Of a stretch of DNA of 64,000 nt, positions 1 through 11,714 are shown one piece after another. This stretch comes from Rhodocyclaceae bacterium (GTDB lineage Bacteria; Pseudomonadota; Gammaproteobacteria; Burkholderiales; Rhodocyclaceae). Made by a program: the position numbers and the translations under genes. The stretch lies in assembly GCA_013388985.1 (NCBI GenBank), contig JACAEF010000050.1, positions 1 through 64,000 of the forward strand, read 5' to 3'. Every line of letters starts with the position of its first letter. Position 1 is the first letter of the stretch. The notes beneath the pieces were generated by a model that worked only from the letters and a program-made list of their open reading frames with translations, was not told the DNA's origin and did not search any database.

Positions 1-1
1 C

Positions 2-523
2 GCCGGCCTGAAGGCCACCGATGTGCCCGTCGTCGCCTTCTCGGTGGGCGAGGAGGAACTGCGCGGCGTGGATACCAAGCCGCTGATGGGCCACCTCGCC
101 GCCTGGAACTACTTCCAGTCGATCAAGAACCCGAGCAACGACGCCTTCATCAAGCAGTGGACGGCCTACGCCAAGGCCAAGGGCATCGCCGGCCACAAGG
201 ACAAGCCGCTGACCAACGACCCGATGGAAGCCACCTACATCGGCATCCACATGTGGAAGCAGGCGGTCGAGAAGGCCAAGAGCACCGATGTCGACAAGGT
301 CATCGCCGCGATGGCCGGCCAGACCTTCAAGGCGCCGTCTGGCTTCACGATCAAGATGGACGAGAAGAACCACCACCTGCACAAGCCGGTGTTCATCGGC
401 GAAGTGAAGGCGGACGGCCAGTTCAACGTCGTCTGGAAGACCAAGGGCCCGATCAAGGCGCAACCGTGGTCGCCCTACATCCCCGGCAACGACAAGAAGA
501 AGGACGAGCCTGAAGTGAAGTAA
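2..523 (+). CDS. urtA: Urea ABC transporter substrate-binding protein UrtA (C-terminal part)
   Basis: The gene enters from the left edge; the reading frame is open from base 2 to the TAA at 521-523, so only about 173 C-terminal residues are visible. UrtA is the periplasmic receptor that delivers urea to the UrtBCDE importer. The visible part matches the family C-terminus: a segment on changing to one of two lobes with DPMEATYIGIHMWKQAVEKA, then FKAPSGFTIKMDEKNHHLHK, and a lysine-rich tail ending DEPEVK. The identity is confirmed by urtB, urtC, urtD and urtE immediately downstream. The signal peptide and the upstream promoter lie outside the window. A repeat-derived hairpin separates it from urtB. 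Confidence 0.93.
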   Translation, partial: AGLKATDVPVVAFSVGEEELRGVDTKPLMGHLAAWNYFQSIKNPSNDAFIKQWTAYAKAKGIAGHKDKPLTNDPMEATYIGIHMWKQAVEKAKSTDVDKVIAAMAGQTFKAPSGFTIKMDEKNHHLHKPVFIGEVKADGQFNVVWKTKGPIKAQPWSPYIPGNDKKKDEPEVK

Positions 524-550
524 TTCTGCTGCGTTTGGCAGCAGCATTAA

Positions 551-592
551 GCGGGACGGCATGTCAGTGCCGTCCCGCCAGAGCCGATTTTT
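551..592. repeat. Dispersed repeat, hairpin form, urtA-urtB gap
   Basis: GCGGGACGGCA (551-561) and TGCCGTCCCGC (568-578) form a perfect 11-bp stem with the 6-base loop TGTCAG. The right arm continues into the rest of the dispersed repeat unit (CCAGAGCCGATTTTT). It lies 27 bases after the urtA stop and 26 before urtB. It could act as a 3' stabiliser for urtA mRNA or as a partial terminator; the T-run at 588-592 is 9 bases beyond the stem, so it is not a textbook intrinsic terminator. Confidence 0.8.
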
Positions 593-604
593 GCCCAATA
601 AACC

Positions 605-2104
605 ATGCGCCATCTTCTCATCGCACTTTTCTGCTGGCTGAGTCTTTCCGCACAGGCTGCCGTCGATCCGGCACTCCTGCGGCAGCTCGCCTCCGAAGAG
701 TCCGACGACAAGATCGCTGCGATCCAGGCCATCGCTGCCGATGCTTCACCCGAGGCGTTGCAGGTCTTGCAATCGCTGGCCGACGGCACGCTCGCCGCGC
801 CCGATGGCGGCGAGATCGTGCTCAACAACCGCATCCGCAGCGTGCTCGCCAATGCGCTGGCAGGGCTGCGGCTCTTCGACGCCAGCGCCGCCGTGCGCCT
901 CGCCGCCGCGAAGGAATTGCAGACCGGCGCCGGCCTCGACATGGCACCCCTGCTCGAAAAGGCTCTCGCGCAGGAAAGCGACGCGAAGATCAAGGCGCTC
1001 TTGGCCGCCGCCCACGCGCAGGCGAACCTCGCCAGCCCGGATTCCTCAGCGCGCCTCGCCGCCGTCAAGGCGCTCGGCGAATTCGCCAGCCCGAGCGCGC
1101 GCAACCTGTTGCTGCCGCTGACAAAAGAGGAAGGCGAGGCCGACGTCGCGGTGCGCGCCGCTGCGAAGGAGGCGCTCAAGGCCGCCGAGCGCCGCCTCGC
1201 CCTGGGTGAGGCGCTGGGCAGCGCGTTCACCGGTCTCTCGCTCGGTTCCATCCTGCTGCTTGCCGCGCTGGGGCTCGCCATCACCTACGGCGTGATGGGC
1301 GTCATCAACATGGCGCACGGCGAACTCTTGATGATTGGCGCCTATGCCACCTATGCGGTGCAAAGCCTCTTCCGCAACTACCTGCCGGGCTTCGTCGATG
1401 CCTATGTGCTCGCCGCGATCCCGGTCGCCTTCTTCGCCGCCGCCGCGGTCGGCATCCTGCTCGAACGCACGGTGATCCGCCACCTCTACGGCCGGCCGCT
1501 CGAAACCCTGCTCGCCACCTGGGGCTTGAGCCTGATCCTGATCCAGGCGGCGCGCGTGCTGTTCGGCGCGCAGAACGTCGAGCTCGCCAACCCGGCCTGG
1601 ATGTCGGGCGGCGTCGAGCCGATGCCCGGCCTCGTGCTGCCGTGGAACCGCATCGCCATCGTCGCCTTCTCGCTCTTCGTGCTGCTCTTGGTCTGGCTCT
1701 TGATGAACAGGACGCGCCTTGGCATGTTCGTGCGCGCCGTGACGCAGAACCGCCCGATGGCCGGCTGCGTCGGCGTGCATACCGCCAAGATCGACACGCT
1801 CGCCTTCGGCCTTGGCGCCGGCATCGCCGGCCTGGGGGGCGTCGCGCTCTCGCAAATCGCCAACGTCGGGCCGGACATGGGCCAGGGCTACATCGTCGAT
1901 AGCTTCATGGTCGTCGTGCTGGGCGGCGTCGGCCAGCTCGCCGGCGCGGTGTGGGCCGCGCTGGGCCTGGGTGTGGTCACCAAGTTCCTCGAAGGCTGGG
2001 CCGGGGCAGTGATTGCGAAAATCGTCGTGCTGGTCTTCATCATCGTCTTCATCCAGAAGCGTCCGCAGGGCCTGTTCGCGCTGAAAGGCAGGTTCGTCGA
2101 ATGA
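605..2104 (+). CDS. urtB: Urea ABC transporter permease UrtB
   Basis: This is one of the two inner-membrane permeases of the high-affinity urea importer (branched-chain amino-acid/urea ABC family). The 499-residue product has two parts. Residues 1-20 are a signal-like hydrophobic stretch, followed by about 190 alanine-rich helical residues resembling HEAT repeats. The membrane permease starts near residue 205 with GLSLGSILLLAALGLAITYG and MGVINMAHGELLMIGA, the family hallmark. Proteobacterial UrtB proteins commonly carry this long soluble N-terminus, so the ATG at 605 is accepted. The stop overlaps the urtC start (ATGA at 2101-2104), implying translational coupling. Confidence 0.96.
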   Translation: MRHLLIALFCWLSLSAQAAVDPALLRQLASEESDDKIAAIQAIAADASPEALQVLQSLADGTLAAPDGGEIVLNNRIRSVLANALAGLRLFDASAAVRLAAAKELQTGAGLDMAPLLEKALAQESDAKIKALLAAAHAQANLASPDSSARLAAVKALGEFASPSARNLLLPLTKEEGEADVAVRAAAKEALKAAERRLALGEALGSAFTGLSLGSILLLAALGLAITYGVMGVINMAHGELLMIGAYATYAVQSLFRNYLPGFVDAYVLAAIPVAFFAAAAVGILLERTVIRHLYGRPLETLLATWGLSLILIQAARVLFGAQNVELANPAWMSGGVEPMPGLVLPWNRIAIVAFSLFVLLLVWLLMNRTRLGMFVRAVTQNRPMAGCVGVHTAKIDTLAFGLGAGIAGLGGVALSQIANVGPDMGQGYIVDSFMVVVLGGVGQLAGAVWAALGLGVVTKFLEGWAGAVIAKIVVLVFIIVFIQKRPQGLFALKGRFVE

Positions 2105-3200
2105 TGCGCACGCCTCTTGCCGTCCGCTTTTTGCAGGCCACCCCGAAGTCGGGCTGGCTCGCGCTGGCCGTCTTCGCCGCACTGACCTTCGTCGTGCTGC
2201 CGCTACTGCACCTCGCCGTGCCGCCGGAGAGCCCCTTGCACGTCTCGACCTACGTCATCACGCTGGCCGGCAAGATCATGTGCTACGCCATCGTTGCCGT
2301 GGCAATGGACCTGATTTGGGGCTACGCCGGCATCCTGTCCCTGGGACATGGCTTGTTCTTCGCACTCGGTGGCTACGCCTTCGGCATGTATTTGATGCGC
2401 CAGATCGGCCGCGACGGCTCGTATCAGTCCGACCTGCCGGACTTCATGGTCTTCCTCGACTGGAAGGAACTGCCCTGGTACTGGGCGGGCTCCGACTCCT
2501 TCCTTTGGGCGCTCTTTCTCGTCGTCGCCGTGCCGGGGCTGGTCGCCTTCGTCTTCGGTTTCTTCGCGTTCCGTTCGCGCATCAAGGACGTGTATTTCTC
2601 GATCATCACGCAGGCGCTCACCTTCGCCGCGATGCTGCTCTTCTTCCGCAACGAAACCGGCTTCGGCGGCAATAACGGTTTTACGGACTTCAAGCGCATC
2701 TTGGGCTTCCCCATCACCTCGCCCGAAATGCGCGTGATCCTCTTCGCGCTCTCGGCGGCGCTCCTGATGGCGACGCTACTCATCGGCCGCTACCTCGTCG
2801 TCTCGAAATTCGGCCGCGTGCTTGCCGCGATCCGCGACGCCGAATCGCGCACCATGTTCTTGGGCTACAACCCGCTGTGGTACAAGCTCTCGATCTGGAC
2901 CTTCTCGGCCATCCTCTGCGGCCTCGCCGGCGCGCTCTACGTGCCGCAGGTGGGCATCATCAACCCCTCCGAAATGTCGCCGGCCAACTCGATCGAGATC
3001 GCCATCTGGACGGCGGTCGGCGGGCGCGGCACCCTCGTCGGCCCGGTGATCGGCGCGGCGCTGGTCAACCTCTCGAAGAGCTTCTTCACCCAGACCTTCC
3101 CCGACTACTGGCTGTTCTTCCTCGGCGCCCTGTTCGTCGCCGTGACACTTTGGCTCCCAGATGGTGTCGCGGGTCTCTGGAAGCGCTGGAGGGCCACGAA

Positions 3201-3204
<4 letters not shown>
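2101..3204 (+). CDS. urtC: Urea ABC transporter permease UrtC
   Basis: Second permease of the urea importer, 367 residues. The open frame extends upstream into urtB, but the ATG at 2101 overlaps the urtB stop as ATGA and gives a normal N-terminus (MMRTPLAVRFLQ), so it is chosen. Multiple hydrophobic segments are visible. The conserved permease loop reads WGYAGILSLGHGLFFALGGY around residue 75, and the C-terminal GGRGTLVGPVIGAALVNL motif is typical of LivM/UrtC. The stop overlaps urtD by four bases. Cotranscription with urtB, urtD and urtE is evident from spacing. Confidence 0.96.
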
Positions 3205-4031
<827 letters not shown>

Positions 4032-4033
4032 AC

Positions 4034-4804
4034 ATGCTTGTCGTCGAAAATCTCAACCAGTATTACGGCGGCAGCCACATCCTGCGCGATCTCTCCTTCG
4101 AGGCGCCGGTCGGCAAGGTCACCGCCCTGCTGGGCCGCAACGGCGTCGGCAAGACCACGCTGCTCAAGTGCCTGATGGGCCTCGTGCCCGCCAGGACCGG
4201 CAGCATCACTTTTGAAGGCAAGGACATTACCGCGCTGCCCTCGCACGCGCGCGTCGCCGCCGGCATCGGCTACGTGCCGCAGGGCCGCGAAATCTTCCCG
4301 CGCCTCACCGTCGAAGAAAACCTGCGGATGGGCATGGCCAGCCTGCCGGCGAAAGCCAAGCTGCCCGAGCACATCTTCGAACTCTTTCCGGTGCTCAAGA
4401 CCATGCTCAAGCGCCGCGGCGGCGACCTTTCCGGCGGCCAGCAGCAGCAGCTCGCCATCGGCCGCGCGCTGGCCATGAATCCGCGCCTGTTGATCCTCGA
4501 CGAGCCGACCGAGGGCATCCAGCCCTCGATCATCAAGGACATCGAACGCGCGATCCGCGTCGTCGCCGCGAGCCGGCCCAGCCTCGACGCCGCTAAGAAA
4601 AGCGCCGAGCGCCAGGAAGTCATGGAGGCCATCGAGAAAGTCGCCGCCACCGGCGAGGTGGCGATCCTGCTCGTCGAGCAGTATTACGACTTCGCCCGCG
4701 CGCTCGCCGACCAGTATCTCGTCATGGAACGCGGCGAGATCGTCAAGCGCGGCGCCGGCGCCGACATGGAAAAGGACAGGGTACGCGAACTATTGGCCGT
4801 ATGA
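4034..4804 (+). CDS. urtE: Urea ABC transporter ATP-binding protein UrtE
   Basis: Second ATPase of the urea importer, 256 residues from the ATG at 4034. Motifs are Walker A GRNGVGKTT, signature LSGGQQQQLAIGRAL, Walker B LLILDEPTEGI and the H-loop region ILLVEQYYDFARALADQYLV. The protein is about 25 residues longer than family members I recall. A charged helical segment (about residues 176-200, containing AAKKSAERQEVMEAIEKV) sits between the Walker B helix and the switch region. The reading frame is intact, so this looks like a lineage insertion rather than damage. The urease genes follow after 7 bases. Confidence 0.95.
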   Translation: MLVVENLNQYYGGSHILRDLSFEAPVGKVTALLGRNGVGKTTLLKCLMGLVPARTGSITFEGKDITALPSHARVAAGIGYVPQGREIFPRLTVEENLRMGMASLPAKAKLPEHIFELFPVLKTMLKRRGGDLSGGQQQQLAIGRALAMNPRLLILDEPTEGIQPSIIKDIERAIRVVAASRPSLDAAKKSAERQEVMEAIEKVAATGEVAILLVEQYYDFARALADQYLVMERGEIVKRGAGADMEKDRVRELLAV

Positions 4805-4811
4805 TTGCGCC

Positions 4812-5660
4812 ATGCGTCCTGTCGATGATTTCCTTCACACCGCCTGGCAGGCCCGCCTCGACCTCGGTTTCGAACAGCGCGGCAAGGGAACGATCATCGC
4901 CCGCCGGGTGCATCGCGGGCCGCTGCGGGTGCAAAAGGCGCTTCATCCCGAAGGCCCGGAGCTTTGTCATGCCATCGTGCTGCATCCGCCGGCCGGCATC
5001 GCCGGCGGCGACCGCCTCGACATCAATGTCGAAATCGGAAACGGCGCGCAGGCGCTCTTCACCACCCCCGGCGCCGGCAAGTGGTATCGCTCGGACGGGG
5101 CGATGGCGGAGCAAACGGTGACGCTGAAAGTCGGCGCTGGCGGGACGGCAGAGTGGCTGCCGCAGGAGAGCATCGTCTTCGACGGCGCACGGGCCGTGAT
5201 GCACACGACGGTGGAACTCGCGGCTGGCGCGCGCTATCTCGGCGTCGAGACGCTCTGCCTCGGCCGCCGCGCCAGCGGCGAGACGTTCGCGCGCGGGTCG
5301 CTGCGTCTGGCGACCGACATCCGCCTCGACGGCAAGCCGCTGTGGCGCGAACGCGGGCGCATCGAGGGCGGTTCCGCCCTGCTCGCTTCGCCCATTGGGT
5401 TGGCCGGTTTCAGTGTCTGCAGCACGGTGCTTGCCGCCGGCCTCGATACGCCGCCGGAGGCGCTCGCCGCTTGCCGCGCCGCGACGCCCATCGAGTCCGG
5501 CGCGCAGTATGGCGTCACGGCCATGCCCAAGCTGTTCGTCGGCCGCTACCTCGGCCATTCGTCCGAAGCCGCCCGCGCCTGGTTCGTCGAGCTGTGGCGC
5601 GTGTTGCGCCCTGTTTTCATCGGGCGCGAGATGGTCGTGCCGCGCATCTGGAACACGTAA
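4812..5660 (+). CDS. ureD: Urease accessory protein UreD
   Basis: UreD (UreH) is the scaffold chaperone that binds apo-urease and, with UreF and UreG, delivers nickel to the active site. The 282-residue product has the family features: an N-terminal [14 protein letters not shown] segment, the [17 protein letters not shown] core, and [13 protein letters not shown]. Directly before the last motif, the codons for LKVGAGGTA (5127-5150) match the dispersed repeat of this genome exactly; the family has a similar-length stretch here, so the match may be replacement rather than insertion. It follows urtE closely and is first in the urease array. Confidence 0.95.
   Translation: MRPVDDFLHTAWQARLDLGFEQRGKGTIIARRVHRGPLRVQKALHPEGPELCHAIVLHPPAGIAGGDRLDINVEIGNGAQALFTTPGAGKWYRSDGAMAEQTVTLKVGAGGTAEWLPQESIVFDGARAVMHTTVELAAGARYLGVETLCLGRRASGETFARGSLRLATDIRLDGKPLWRERGRIEGGSALLASPIGLAGFSVCSTVLAAGLDTPPEALAACRAATPIESGAQYGVTAMPKLFVGRYLGHSSEAARAWFVELWRVLRPVFIGREMVVPRIWNT
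5127..5150 (+). repeat. Dispersed repeat unit inside ureD
   Basis: The forward unit AAAGTCGGCGCTGG plus CGGGACGGCA is a perfect match to the consensus built from the other copies. It is read in frame as KVGAGGTA at about residues 106-113 of UreD. Confidence 0.75.
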
Positions 5661-5671
5661 GAGGAGATCGT

Positions 5672-5974
5672 ATGGAACTCACGCCACGAGAGAAGGACAA
5701 GCTCTTGATCTTCACCGCCGCGCTCTTGGCCGAACGGCGCCGCGCGCGCGGCCTCAAGCTCAACTACCCGGAGGCGGTGGCCTTCATCACTGCCGGCATT
5801 TTGGAGGGCGCGCGCGAGGGCAAGACGGTGGCCGAGCTGATGTCTTACGGCGCAACGCTGCTCTCGCGCGACGAGGTGATGGAAGGTGTTGCTGAGATGA
5901 TCCCCGAGATCCAGGTCGAGGCAACCTTCCCCGACGGCACCAAGCTCGTCACCGTTCACAACCCGATTGTGTGA
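5672..5974 (+). CDS. ureA: Urease gamma subunit UreA
   Basis: The small structural subunit of nickel urease, 100 residues as usual for the family. It starts [17 protein letters not shown] and contains [12 protein letters not shown] and the C-terminal [14 protein letters not shown] motif, all characteristic. The ATG at 5672 is preceded by the strong Shine-Dalgarno GAGGAG at 5661-5666. Separate ureA and ureB genes, rather than a fused UreAB, fit the proteobacterial arrangement. Confidence 0.98.
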   Translation: MELTPREKDKLLIFTAALLAERRRARGLKLNYPEAVAFITAGILEGAREGKTVAELMSYGATLLSRDEVMEGVAEMIPEIQVEATFPDGTKLVTVHNPIV

Positions 5975-5982
5975 GGAATGCC

Positions 5983-6287
5983 ATGATCCCAGGCGAAATG
6001 AAGATCGAAGAGGGCAAGATCGAGCTCAATGCCGGCCGCCGCACGGTGGTCCTCGAAGTGGCGAACACCGGAGACAGGCCGATCCAGGTCGGCTCCCACT
6101 ACCATTTCTTCGAGACCAACGAGGCCTTGCGTTTTGATCGCGCCGCGGCGCGCGGCATGCGCCTCAACATCGCCGCCGGCACGGCGGTGCGTTTCGAGCC
6201 GGGGCAGACGCGCACTGTGGAACTCGTCGACTATGCCGGCGAACGCCGCGTGTATGGCTTCCAGGGCAAGGTGCAAGGAGCACTGAA

Positions 6288-6291
<4 letters not shown>
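5983..6291 (+). CDS. ureB: Urease beta subunit UreB
   Basis: Second structural urease subunit, 102 residues. The ATG at 5983 gives the family start MIPGEM and has GAGGA 7-11 bases upstream. An in-frame GTG at 5971 is possible but would add four unconserved residues. Motifs include [39 protein letters not shown] and YGFQGKVQG. The stop overlaps the ureC start as ATGA. Confidence 0.98.
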
Positions 6292-7988
<1,697 letters not shown>

Positions 7989-7990
7989 CC

Positions 7991-8488
7991 ATGCATGTGA
8001 TCGAGAAACGCGCCGAAGCCGGCGCCATCGCCCAAGCTCATCTGGTGCTCACTTTCGAGGCGCGCTGCAAGAGCCGGCTGCGCACGCGCCTCCTCTCCGG
8101 CGAGGAAGTCGGCCTCTTCATGGAACGCGGCACGGTGCTGCGCGGCGGCGACAAGCTCGTCGCCAACGACGGCATCGTCATCGAAGTCGTCGCCGCGCCC
8201 GAGATGCTGATGGAGGTGCAGACCGACGATCCGCTGCTGCTCGCCAAGGCCGCCTATCACCTCGGCAATCGTCATGTCGCCGTGCAGCTCTTGCCCGGCC
8301 GGCTGCGCTTCGCCGCCGACCATGTGCTGGGCGAGATGGTGCGCGGCCTCGGCCTGCCGGTGGCGGAGATCGAAGCGCCCTTCGAGCCGGAGAGCGGCGC
8401 CTACGGCAGCCACGTCCATCCGCACGGCCACAGCTCGGAGGGCGAGGGGCGCGGGGCTCGGATTCACGATCATTTCGCCTACAAATGA
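7991..8488 (+). CDS. ureE: Urease accessory protein UreE (nickel metallochaperone)
   Basis: Nickel carrier that hands metal to UreG during urease maturation. The 165-residue product starts [11 protein letters not shown], has the peptide-binding-type N-terminal domain ([24 protein letters not shown]), and the metal-binding domain with [13 protein letters not shown]. The C-terminus is a modest His-rich tail ([12 protein letters not shown], then IHDHFAYK) that can bind extra nickel; it is shorter than the tail of Klebsiella UreE. The stop overlaps ureF by four bases. Confidence 0.96.
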   Translation: MHVIEKRAEAGAIAQAHLVLTFEARCKSRLRTRLLSGEEVGLFMERGTVLRGGDKLVANDGIVIEVVAAPEMLMEVQTDDPLLLAKAAYHLGNRHVAVQLLPGRLRFAADHVLGEMVRGLGLPVAEIEAPFEPESGAYGSHVHPHGHSSEGEGRGARIHDHFAYK

Positions 8489-9119
8489 ACCTCACACGCC
8501 TGCTCCAGCTCGCCAGCCCTGCCCTGCCAGTAGGCGCCTACACCTACTCGCAGGGGCTGGAATGGGCCGTCGAAGCCGGCACGGTGAAGGACGAGGCGAC
8601 GGCGCTCACATGGATCGCCGACCAGCTCGAATGGAACCTCGGCCGTTTCGAGGCGCCGATGCTGGCGCACATGATGACGGCGAGCGATGCCGCGCGCGCC
8701 GAACTCGACGCGCGCTACCTCGCCAGCCGAGAAACCGCCGAACTGCGCGCCGAGACCTTGCAGATGGGACATTCGCTGCGCAAGCTGCTCGACGATCTGG
8801 GACTGGAGATTGCCGTCCCGCCACAACCGACTTTCGCGTGTGTATGGAGCGCGCTCGCCGCGCATTGGCGGATCGCGCCCGCCGAGGCACTGACCGCCTG
8901 GCTCTGGAGTTGGGCGGAGAATCAGGTCATGGCGGCGCTCAAGGCCGTGCCGCTCGGCCAGGCCGCCGGCCAGCGCATCCTGCTGGAAATTGGCGGCCGC
9001 ATCCCCGCCCTCGTCGAGCGCGCCCTGCAACTCGACGAGGAAAGCACCAGCAACTTCGCGCCGGGCTTCGCCATCGCCTGCGCGCGCCACGAAACCCAAT
9101 ATTCCCGGTTATTCAGATC

Positions 9120-9123
<4 letters not shown>
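8485..9123 (+). CDS. ureF: Urease accessory protein UreF
   Basis: UreF bridges UreD and the UreG GTPase in the urease activation complex. The 212-residue product carries the diagnostic N-terminus [21 protein letters not shown] and the segments [22 protein letters not shown] and GQRILLE. The ATG at 8485 overlaps the ureE stop. Residues about 109-117 (IAVPPQPTF) are encoded by a copy of the dispersed repeat (8811-8834), in a region of the family that varies in sequence. The stop overlaps ureG (ATGA). Confidence 0.95.
8811..8834 (-). repeat. Dispersed repeat unit inside ureF
   Basis: Reverse-orientation unit TGCCGTCCCGCCA, then CAACCGACTTT. It differs from the consensus only in the CAA trinucleotide where GCG is usual. 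It is read in frame as AVPPQPTF. Confidence 0.7.
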
Positions 9124-9731
<608 letters not shown>

Positions 9732-10313
9732 TCAGGCCAAATCGGCCGCCAGCGAATCGCGCGTGGCGGGCGTGAGGGTGGTTTCGGCCTGATAGTGCGG
9801 GTGATCGATGCCGACGCGGATCGGCGCCCCGTCTTTCACGGCCTTGATCATTTCCGGCGTCAGCTCGAAGCGCAGGAAATGCACCGAGGCGGTTTTGTCC
9901 GGCGTTTCACGGTCGAGGTCTTCGTTGGCGATCGGCGCCACGCGCGCGAAATCGGCGACCTGCACCCAGATGGCCCGCTCGATGCCGATCAGCCGGGCGA
10001 GTTGCGCCTTGCGCTCGGTCTCGTCCGGAAATTCGAGCATGAAGGTCGCCTTCCAGTTCGTGCCGTCGGGGATCAAGGGGTTATAGACGTCGAGCTCTTC
10101 CTGGATCAGCTCGGGCTCGAAGATGCGTTCGAGGCGCAGCATCTCCTGCACCTGATATTGCATCGTCAGCCGGTCTTCGAAATGCAGCGTTGCCGAGGGG
10201 CCCAAGGCGACGACGCGCTTCTTTTTGTGCGCAATGACCCGTGCGCGGAATTCGGGCCGCACGCGGGCATATTGTTCGAGGCTGAAAAGCTGGTCGCGGG
10301 TCAGGGGATTCAT
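9732..10313 (-). CDS. DUF3501 family protein
   Basis: A 193-residue soluble protein starting MNPLTRDQLFSLEQYARVRPEF. The region ALGPSATLHFEDRLTMQYQVQEMLR and the later ATFMLEFPD and VRVGIDHPHY-type segment match what is known as the DUF3501 family, whose function is undefined. From memory, members are typically encoded next to a GlpC/HdrD-like Fe-S protein and rubrerythrin, as here. The ATG at 10313 overlaps the stop of the upstream Fe-S gene (ATGA), so the two are translationally coupled. The open frame extends further upstream but only as a shadow of that gene. Confidence 0.82.
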   Translation of the reverse strand: MNPLTRDQLFSLEQYARVRPEFRARVIAHKKKRVVALGPSATLHFEDRLTMQYQVQEMLRLERIFEPELIQEELDVYNPLIPDGTNWKATFMLEFPDETERKAQLARLIGIERAIWVQVADFARVAPIANEDLDRETPDKTASVHFLRFELTPEMIKAVKDGAPIRVGIDHPHYQAETTLTPATRDSLAADLA

Positions 10314-11635
10314 AGGCCGTAAGCCTTTCTCAGCAGGGTGATCGGGTGTTCCGGGGCGGTGCCGTCGGCGCGCGCATGGCCGATGTGGTGGCCGGCCATC
10401 GCGCAGTCCGAGCCGTAGTGGTCGGGAGCGTTCTGGTTCACGCGATTGACGACCGGCCTGACGATCTTCATCGCATACTGATGGAACTCGCGCTTCACCG
10501 CATAGGTGCCGTCGTGGCCGGAACAGCGCTCGATGGAGTCGATGGTCGTGTCCGGTACGAGCGAGAGGCATTCCCTGGTCTTCTGGCCGATGTTCTGCAC
10601 CCGCTGGTGGCAGGCGGCGTGGTAGGACACCTTGCCCAGGCCGGTCTTGAAATCGGTCTTCAGCCGGCCGGCCTTGTGGCGCAGCATCAGGTATTCGAAC
10701 GGGTCGTAGAAGGCATCCTTGACTTTCCGCACGTCCGGATCGTCGGGGAACATCAGCGGCAGCTCCTGCTTGAACATCAGCACGCAGGAGGGCACCAGCG
10801 CGGTGAGATCCCAGCCGGCATCGACGAGACGCGCCAGCAGCGGGATGTTCTTCTCCTTGGCGCGGCGCACCGATTCGAGATCGCCGAGCTCGAGCTTGGG
10901 CATGCCGCAGCATTGCTCGCTGGGCACCCGAGTCACCGGAATGCCGTTGTGTTCGAAGACGGCGACCAGGTCCTCGCCGGGGCCGGGCTCGTTGCGGTTC
11001 ATGTAGCAGGTGGCGAACAGTGCGACCTTGCCGGTGGTGCCGGCGGCGGGCTCGGCGGGCGTGTCGTCCGGCAGCTCGCGCAGGCGGCTCCTCAACGGCC
11101 GGGAAGAAAACTCGGGTAGCCACGCCTCGCTGTGGATGCCGGCGACGCCTTCCAATACCTTGCGCATCGCGCCGATCTTGTTGACCGCATTGAGGGTCGG
11201 CGCGACGATGGGGATGCCGCAGAACCTGCCGACGAGGTCGGTGCTGGTCAATATCTTGTCGCGCAGCTTGGTCTGGCCTTTTTTGAAATGCACGGCCTTG
11301 GCGCGCAGCATCAGGTGCGGGAAATCGAGGTTCCACTCGTGCGGCGGCACGTAGGGGCACTTCGTCATGTAGCAGAGATCGCACAAATAGCAATGCTCGA
11401 CGACCTTACCGTAATCCTCTTTCCTGACGCCGTCGACTTCCATCGTCTCGGAGGCATCGACGAGGTCGAAGAGCGTCGGGAAAGCCTGGCACAGACTCAC
11501 GCAGCGACGGCAGCCGTGGCAGATCTCGAAGACGCGCTCCATCTCCTGGGTGAGCGCCGCCTCGTCGTAGAAAGCGGGGTTCTGCCAGTCGAGCGGATGC
11601 CGGGTGGGCGCTTCGAGGTTGCCTTCGCGGGTCAT
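10310..11635 (-). CDS. GlpC/HdrD-like (Fe-S)-binding oxidoreductase subunit
   Basis: 441 residues from the ATG at 11635, which has a clear CAGGAG Shine-Dalgarno; an upstream in-frame start at 11689 lacks this. Two ferredoxin-type motifs bind two 4Fe-4S clusters (C39, C42, C45, C49 and C82, C85, C88, C93). Two cysteine-rich CCG-type domains follow, with EQCCGMPKLELGD and a second degenerate one around YHAACHQRV and IERCSGHDGTY. This architecture is shared by GlpC, HdrD and LutA-like proteins that pass electrons between flavoproteins and quinones or thiols. Its neighbours (rubrerythrin upstream, DUF3501 downstream) suggest an electron supply for peroxide reduction, which is inference. Confidence 0.85.
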   Translation of the reverse strand: MTREGNLEAPTRHPLDWQNPAFYDEAALTQEMERVFEICHGCRRCVSLCQAFPTLFDLVDASETMEVDGVRKEDYGKVVEHCYLCDLCYMTKCPYVPPHEWNLDFPHLMLRAKAVHFKKGQTKLRDKILTSTDLVGRFCGIPIVAPTLNAVNKIGAMRKVLEGVAGIHSEAWLPEFSSRPLRSRLRELPDDTPAEPAAGTTGKVALFATCYMNRNEPGPGEDLVAVFEHNGIPVTRVPSEQCCGMPKLELGDLESVRRAKEKNIPLLARLVDAGWDLTALVPSCVLMFKQELPLMFPDDPDVRKVKDAFYDPFEYLMLRHKAGRLKTDFKTGLGKVSYHAACHQRVQNIGQKTRECLSLVPDTTIDSIERCSGHDGTYAVKREFHQYAMKIVRPVVNRVNQNAPDHYGSDCAMAGHHIGHARADGTAPEHPITLLRKAYGL

Positions 11636-11714
11636 GCGGTTCTCCTGTCGCGGGGTCTCTCGGTTGGGGTGGGGGTGCGCCGGCGGCATGCGTGGCCGCC
11701 AGCGTCGGGGTGGC

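Noticed and set aside
11633-11689. The more distal start of the GlpC-like protein at 11689.
   Set aside because: The ATG at 11635 has a clear CAGGAG ribosome site, and the extra 18 residues are Pro/His-rich and unlike the family.
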